From JAZKSG01 sp964384785 (GTDB lineage: Archaea; Thermoplasmatota; E2; DHVEG-1), in assembly GCA_964384785.1 (NCBI GenBank), contig CAYLLH010000025.1:1-7107 (forward strand): a stretch of DNA of 7,107 nucleotides, given 5' to 3'. Each line of letters begins with the position of its first letter. The stretch's first letter is position 1. A model generated the notes under the pieces. That model searched no databases, had not been told where the DNA came from, and saw only the letters and a program-made list of their open reading frames with translations. Shown here one piece after another: positions 4,655-7,107 of the stretch. A program made the position numbers and the translations under genes.

Positions 4655-4789
4655 ATGGTAAAGCATTCAGATATCGATTTTGAAAAGATAATGATATATC
4701 CAAAAAATTATGATAGAAAAACAAGAGAAAAACTCTCTAAGCAGCTAAAAAAACTTGGTATAAGATTTGAATACGAACAATATGCCTAA
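4655..4789 (+). CDS. Small hypothetical protein (44 aa)
   Basis: I do not recognise it. The sequence starts MVKHSDIDFEKIMIYPKNYD, has a Lys-rich middle (KTREKLSKQLKKLG) and ends IRFEYEQYA. The middle is a likely amphipathic helix, followed by a strand-like end with alternating aromatic and acidic residues. There is no membrane segment and no Cys. Support for coding: its own TATA box 27 nt before the ATG (as for citF), a gaggt string (4643-4647) 7 nt upstream, plausible composition, and tight packing against the citF promoter. It precedes citF by 40 nt and is divergent from the Lrp-type gene. It could be a small partner of either; no function is assigned. Confidence 0.6.
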   Translation: MVKHSDIDFEKIMIYPKNYDRKTREKLSKQLKKLGIRFEYEQYA

Positions 4790-4798
4790 AAAAATAAT

Positions 4799-4807
4799 CT
4801 ATAAATT
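4799..4807 (+). promoter_or_regulatory. TATA box of citF
   Basis: Reads tctataaat, centred about 27 nt before the citF ATG, so its mRNA is predicted to be leaderless; no Shine-Dalgarno is seen before the ATG, which agrees. Confidence 0.55.
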
Positions 4808-4829
4808 TTTTTTGATGTGAATTTATTCC

Positions 4830-6386
4830 ATGGTTGAAAATACTGTAGGCAGAGATATACCAAACGGTGTTAACGGCGAAAAATTAATTCCTTTTAAAGG
4901 TGCTTTTAAACATTATCCTAAAGATATCAAAGTCTCTAAAAAGATCACAGGTTTTGCATCCCCCGATAAAAAAAATAAAGCCGTTAAGAGTATTGATCAA
5001 TCCCTGTCAAAAATTGGATTATCAGATGGAAAGACAGTTAGTTTTCATCATCATTTTAGAAATGGTGATTTTTTGATGAATATGATCCTAAAGAATGCTT
5101 TAAAAAAAGATATTAAAAATTTAACCTTAGCTCCATCTTCTACTTTTCCATGTCAAGAAGAAATATTGTTAAAAGCAATTAAAAACGATACTGTAACATA
5201 TGTCGAAGGAGGATCATTTCGAAATTATCTAGGCAAAGCTGTTTCTAAAGGATTATTTGATAGAGTTGTTAAAATACGCAGCCATGGTGGTCGAGCTAGA
5301 GCCATTGTTTCTGGTGATTTCAAGATTGATATTGACTGCGTGGGTGCTTCATCTTCTGATTTTGGTGGAAACTGTAATGGTCTTTTCGGACCTTCTGCCT
5401 GTGGATGTATTCAGTACAGTGTTCCATCCTCCGAATATGCAGAAAAAACTCTTGTTGTAACCGATAATCTTGTTGAGTATCCTTGCGTCCCAAATGAAAT
5501 ATGCGAACAGAATGTTGATGTTGTATCAGTAGTAAACAAAATTGGTGATCCTGAAAAAATTGTTAGCGGAACATTAAAAATTACTGAAAATTATGAAAGG
5601 CTAAAAATCGCTAAAAACGCTGTTAGACTCTCTTATGAAGCAGGTTATATTCATGATGGTTGTTCTTTTCAGGCAGGTGCTGGAAGTATCTCACTTGCTT
5701 TTACAAAGTTTTTAGGTCAACTTTTAGAAAAAAAAGACCTAACGGCTTCATGGGCTATGGGTGGAACCACAAGTTATCTAGTTGACATTCTTAAGAAAAA
5801 ACATGTTAAAAAAATATTAACAGGTCAACCTTTTGATTTAGCAAGCATTAATTCTTTACAAGAAGACCGGAATCATCAACTTATGGGCGTTAAGCAATAT
5901 GCTAATATTTTTGGAAAAGGATGTGCTGTTAACAATTTAGACATGGTGGTTTTAGGTGCCACTGAGATTGACACAGATTTTAATGTTAACACTGTCACTT
6001 ATTCAAATGGTCAAATAGCTCAACCTATAGGCGGTCATCAAGATACAGCCGCAGGAGCAAAACTTACAATTGTGACTGCCCCTCTTACAAGAAAAAACAA
6101 TCCAATAATAGTTGACAAAGTTACTACAGTTACAACACCTGGTGAAACAATTGATGCAGTGGTTACAGAGAAAGGAATAGCAGTAAATCCTAGAAGAGAT
6201 GATTTAGTTGAAAAACTTAAAAACAAAAATTCTCCTCTCATGGATATAACTGATTTAAAAAATATGGCTTATAAAAAAGCAGGTGTAAAACAAAAAATTC
6301 AGCCTAAATGGGGAGACAGAATAGTAGCATTAATTGAATACAGAGATGGAACAATTTTAGATATAATAAGAGATATCAAAAATTAA
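4830..6386 (+). CDS. citF: Citrate lyase alpha subunit (citrate:acyl-carrier transferase) homologue, CitF
   Basis: In bacteria CitF exchanges acetate for citrate on the acyl carrier CitD; CitE then splits citryl-CitD to oxaloacetate. The 518 residues match full CitF length. Landmarks: GRDIP (7-11) and PFKGAFKHYP (21-30), DGKTVSFHHHFRNGD (66-80), IKNLTLAPSS (95-104), KIRSHGGRARA (148-158), GNCNGLFGPSACG (180-192), GYIHDGCSFQAGAGSISLA (272-290), AMGGTTSYLVD (309-319), LGATEIDTDFNVN (375-387, Glu379 at the position expected for the family I CoA-transferase glutamate) and GGHQDTAAGA (401-410). No CitD, CitE, CitC, CitX or CitG is in view; upstream lies a tiny gene and a divergent regulator, downstream a PfkB kinase. 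Either the partners are elsewhere or it acts as a CoA-transferase. The family call is firm; the reaction in this organism is inferred. Confidence 0.92.
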   Translation: MVENTVGRDIPNGVNGEKLIPFKGAFKHYPKDIKVSKKITGFASPDKKNKAVKSIDQSLSKIGLSDGKTVSFHHHFRNGDFLMNMILKNALKKDIKNLTLAPSSTFPCQEEILLKAIKNDTVTYVEGGSFRNYLGKAVSKGLFDRVVKIRSHGGRARAIVSGDFKIDIDCVGASSSDFGGNCNGLFGPSACGCIQYSVPSSEYAEKTLVVTDNLVEYPCVPNEICEQNVDVVSVVNKIGDPEKIVSGTLKITENYERLKIAKNAVRLSYEAGYIHDGCSFQAGAGSISLAFTKFLGQLLEKKDLTASWAMGGTTSYLVDILKKKHVKKILTGQPFDLASINSLQEDRNHQLMGVKQYANIFGKGCAVNNLDMVVLGATEIDTDFNVNTVTYSNGQIAQPIGGHQDTAAGAKLTIVTAPLTRKNNPIIVDKVTTVTTPGETIDAVVTEKGIAVNPRRDDLVEKLKNKNSPLMDITDLKNMAYKKAGVKQKIQPKWGDRIVALIEYRDGTILDIIRDIKN

Positions 6387-6408
6387 TATAATCTATTATC
6401 CATATCTC

Positions 6409-6414
6409 TTTTTT
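6409..6414 (+). terminator. T6 run between citF and the kinase gene (weak)
   Basis: Six T, 23 nt after the citF stop. It may attenuate read-through, but no strong separate promoter for the kinase is visible beyond aatataatc at 6385-6393. Confidence 0.2.
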
Positions 6415-6427
6415 GAGTGAGAACAAG

Positions 6428-7107
6428 TTGATAGATTTAGAAATAAAAAATAGTCTACTTGAGAAGTTAAAACAAATCAAGGAAATAGAAAGTTTTAATG
6501 TTGTTATGCTTCCTGATTTTTTTGTTGATCATTTTGTAACTATTGATTCTTATGAATCCGGTTTGGAAAATATTAAAAAAATCTATGATCAGGGTGGAGG
6601 AAATATACCTAAGTATCCTCATGTTATTCAACAAGGCGGAAATGCTGCCAATACTGCTTTAGGTCTTTCAAGACTTGGTGTTAATGTTGATTTAATATGC
6701 AAAACTAATAAACTTGGTGGTTTTCTTCTAAAAAAGTTTTTAGGAACATATGGTGTTAATCTGGATGGTGTTAAAACAGATGGAGAACTTTCTTCAACTG
6801 TTGCTTTAGAGTTTGGACAGGATCATGTTAATGTCATGCTTAATGACCCTGGTTCTTTAGCTGATTTTAGTTTTGATACTCTTGATGAAAAAGATCTTGA
6901 AAAAATTTCTAAATCTGATATTGTAGGAGTTGTGAACTGGAGTCAGAATAAGGTTGGTACAGAACTTGCTGAAAAAGTTTTTAGTTTTGCTAAAAAAAAT
7001 AATGTAAAAACTTTTTTTGACAGCGGCGATCCGGCACATAGAAAAGAAGATATTTCTGAGTTGTTAGAGAAGGTTGTTTTTAGTGAAAAATTGGATGTTT
7101 TTAGTCT
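6428..7107 (+). CDS. PfkB-family carbohydrate/nucleoside kinase, N-terminal part (3' end outside window)
   Basis: ATP-dependent kinase of the ribokinase/PfkB superfamily; 226 codons are visible and the frame is open to the window edge. Around visible residues 69-110 lies the PfkB signature 1 region: QQGGNAANTALGLSRLG, then a Gly-Gly substrate loop (NKLGGFLLKKFL) and YGVNLDGVK. STVALEFGQD matches the lid region and FFDSGDP a central strand. The C-terminal DTxGAGD catalytic motif is beyond the edge, so activity cannot be judged. The start is probably TTG at 6428, 6 nt after gagtgag; TTG at 6413 is the alternative, and no in-frame ATG occurs before residue 27, which would cut the first strand (FNVVMLPDFF). 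It follows citF by 41 nt on the same strand, probably one operon. The substrate is unknown. Confidence 0.85.
   Translation, partial: MIDLEIKNSLLEKLKQIKEIESFNVVMLPDFFVDHFVTIDSYESGLENIKKIYDQGGGNIPKYPHVIQQGGNAANTALGLSRLGVNVDLICKTNKLGGFLLKKFLGTYGVNLDGVKTDGELSSTVALEFGQDHVNVMLNDPGSLADFSFDTLDEKDLEKISKSDIVGVVNWSQNKVGTELAEKVFSFAKKNNVKTFFDSGDPAHRKEDISELLEKVVFSEKLDVFS

Noticed and set aside
6038..6241. Minus-strand frame opposite citF
   Set aside because: Shadow of the conserved CitF C-terminal half; no independent start signals. The + frame at 5257-5460 within citF is likewise a shadow.
6857..7039. Minus-strand frame opposite the kinase gene
   Set aside because: Phe/Lys-rich antisense of the PfkB reading frame, no ribosome site.
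1..7107. CRISPR array, insertion sequence or integrated element
   Set aside because: No spaced direct repeats, transposase or integrase motifs, or terminal inverted repeats were seen. Nor were duplicated tRNA 3' ends found that would mark an attachment site.

Overview
The window is AT-rich archaeal DNA. The evidence for Archaea is: TATA-like boxes about 25-30 nt upstream of several start codons (leaderless or nearly leaderless transcripts), plain poly-T terminators, two tRNA genes without an encoded CCA, an archaeal-type Lrp/AsnC regulator, the short archaeal-style ThiC, and a restriction nuclease resembling the MjaI family. A low-GC euryarchaeal or Thermoplasmatota-like lineage is my best guess, by inference only; nothing here fixes the taxon.

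Layout. (1) 1-1179: a type II restriction-modification pair, with the 3' end of a DNA methyltransferase on + converging on a nuclease gene on -; their stop codons share one TTAA. (2) 1180-1303: a homopolymer belt holding the nuclease promoter and the terminator of the thiC transcript. (3) 1304-2862 (-): a 61-residue small basic protein downstream of thiC, probably one transcript. (4) 2863-3179: a gene-poor gap with the thiC promoter and a GC-richer, inverted-repeat segment ending in T6 that looks like a small structured RNA. (5) 3180-4031: a ribbon-helix-helix protein (+), tRNA-Ser(CGA) (-), a MoaD/ThiS-like sulfur carrier (+) and tRNA-Glu(CUC) (+). (6) 4042-4789: an Lrp/AsnC regulator (-) divergent from a 44-codon gene (+). 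(7) 4830-7107 (+): a citrate lyase alpha subunit (CitF) homologue followed by a PfkB-family kinase cut off by the window edge.

How the parts relate. The methyltransferase and nuclease form one defence unit. ThiC makes the thiamine pyrimidine; the ThiS/MoaD-like carrier could serve thiamine, molybdopterin or tRNA thiolation, but its C-terminus is Ser-Gly rather than Gly-Gly. CitF stands without CitD or CitE in view, so its reaction is open. The main candidates for something undescribed are the putative RNA at about 2946-3055, the orphan CitF-kinase pair, and the 44-residue protein. No large unfamiliar multi-gene system is visible.
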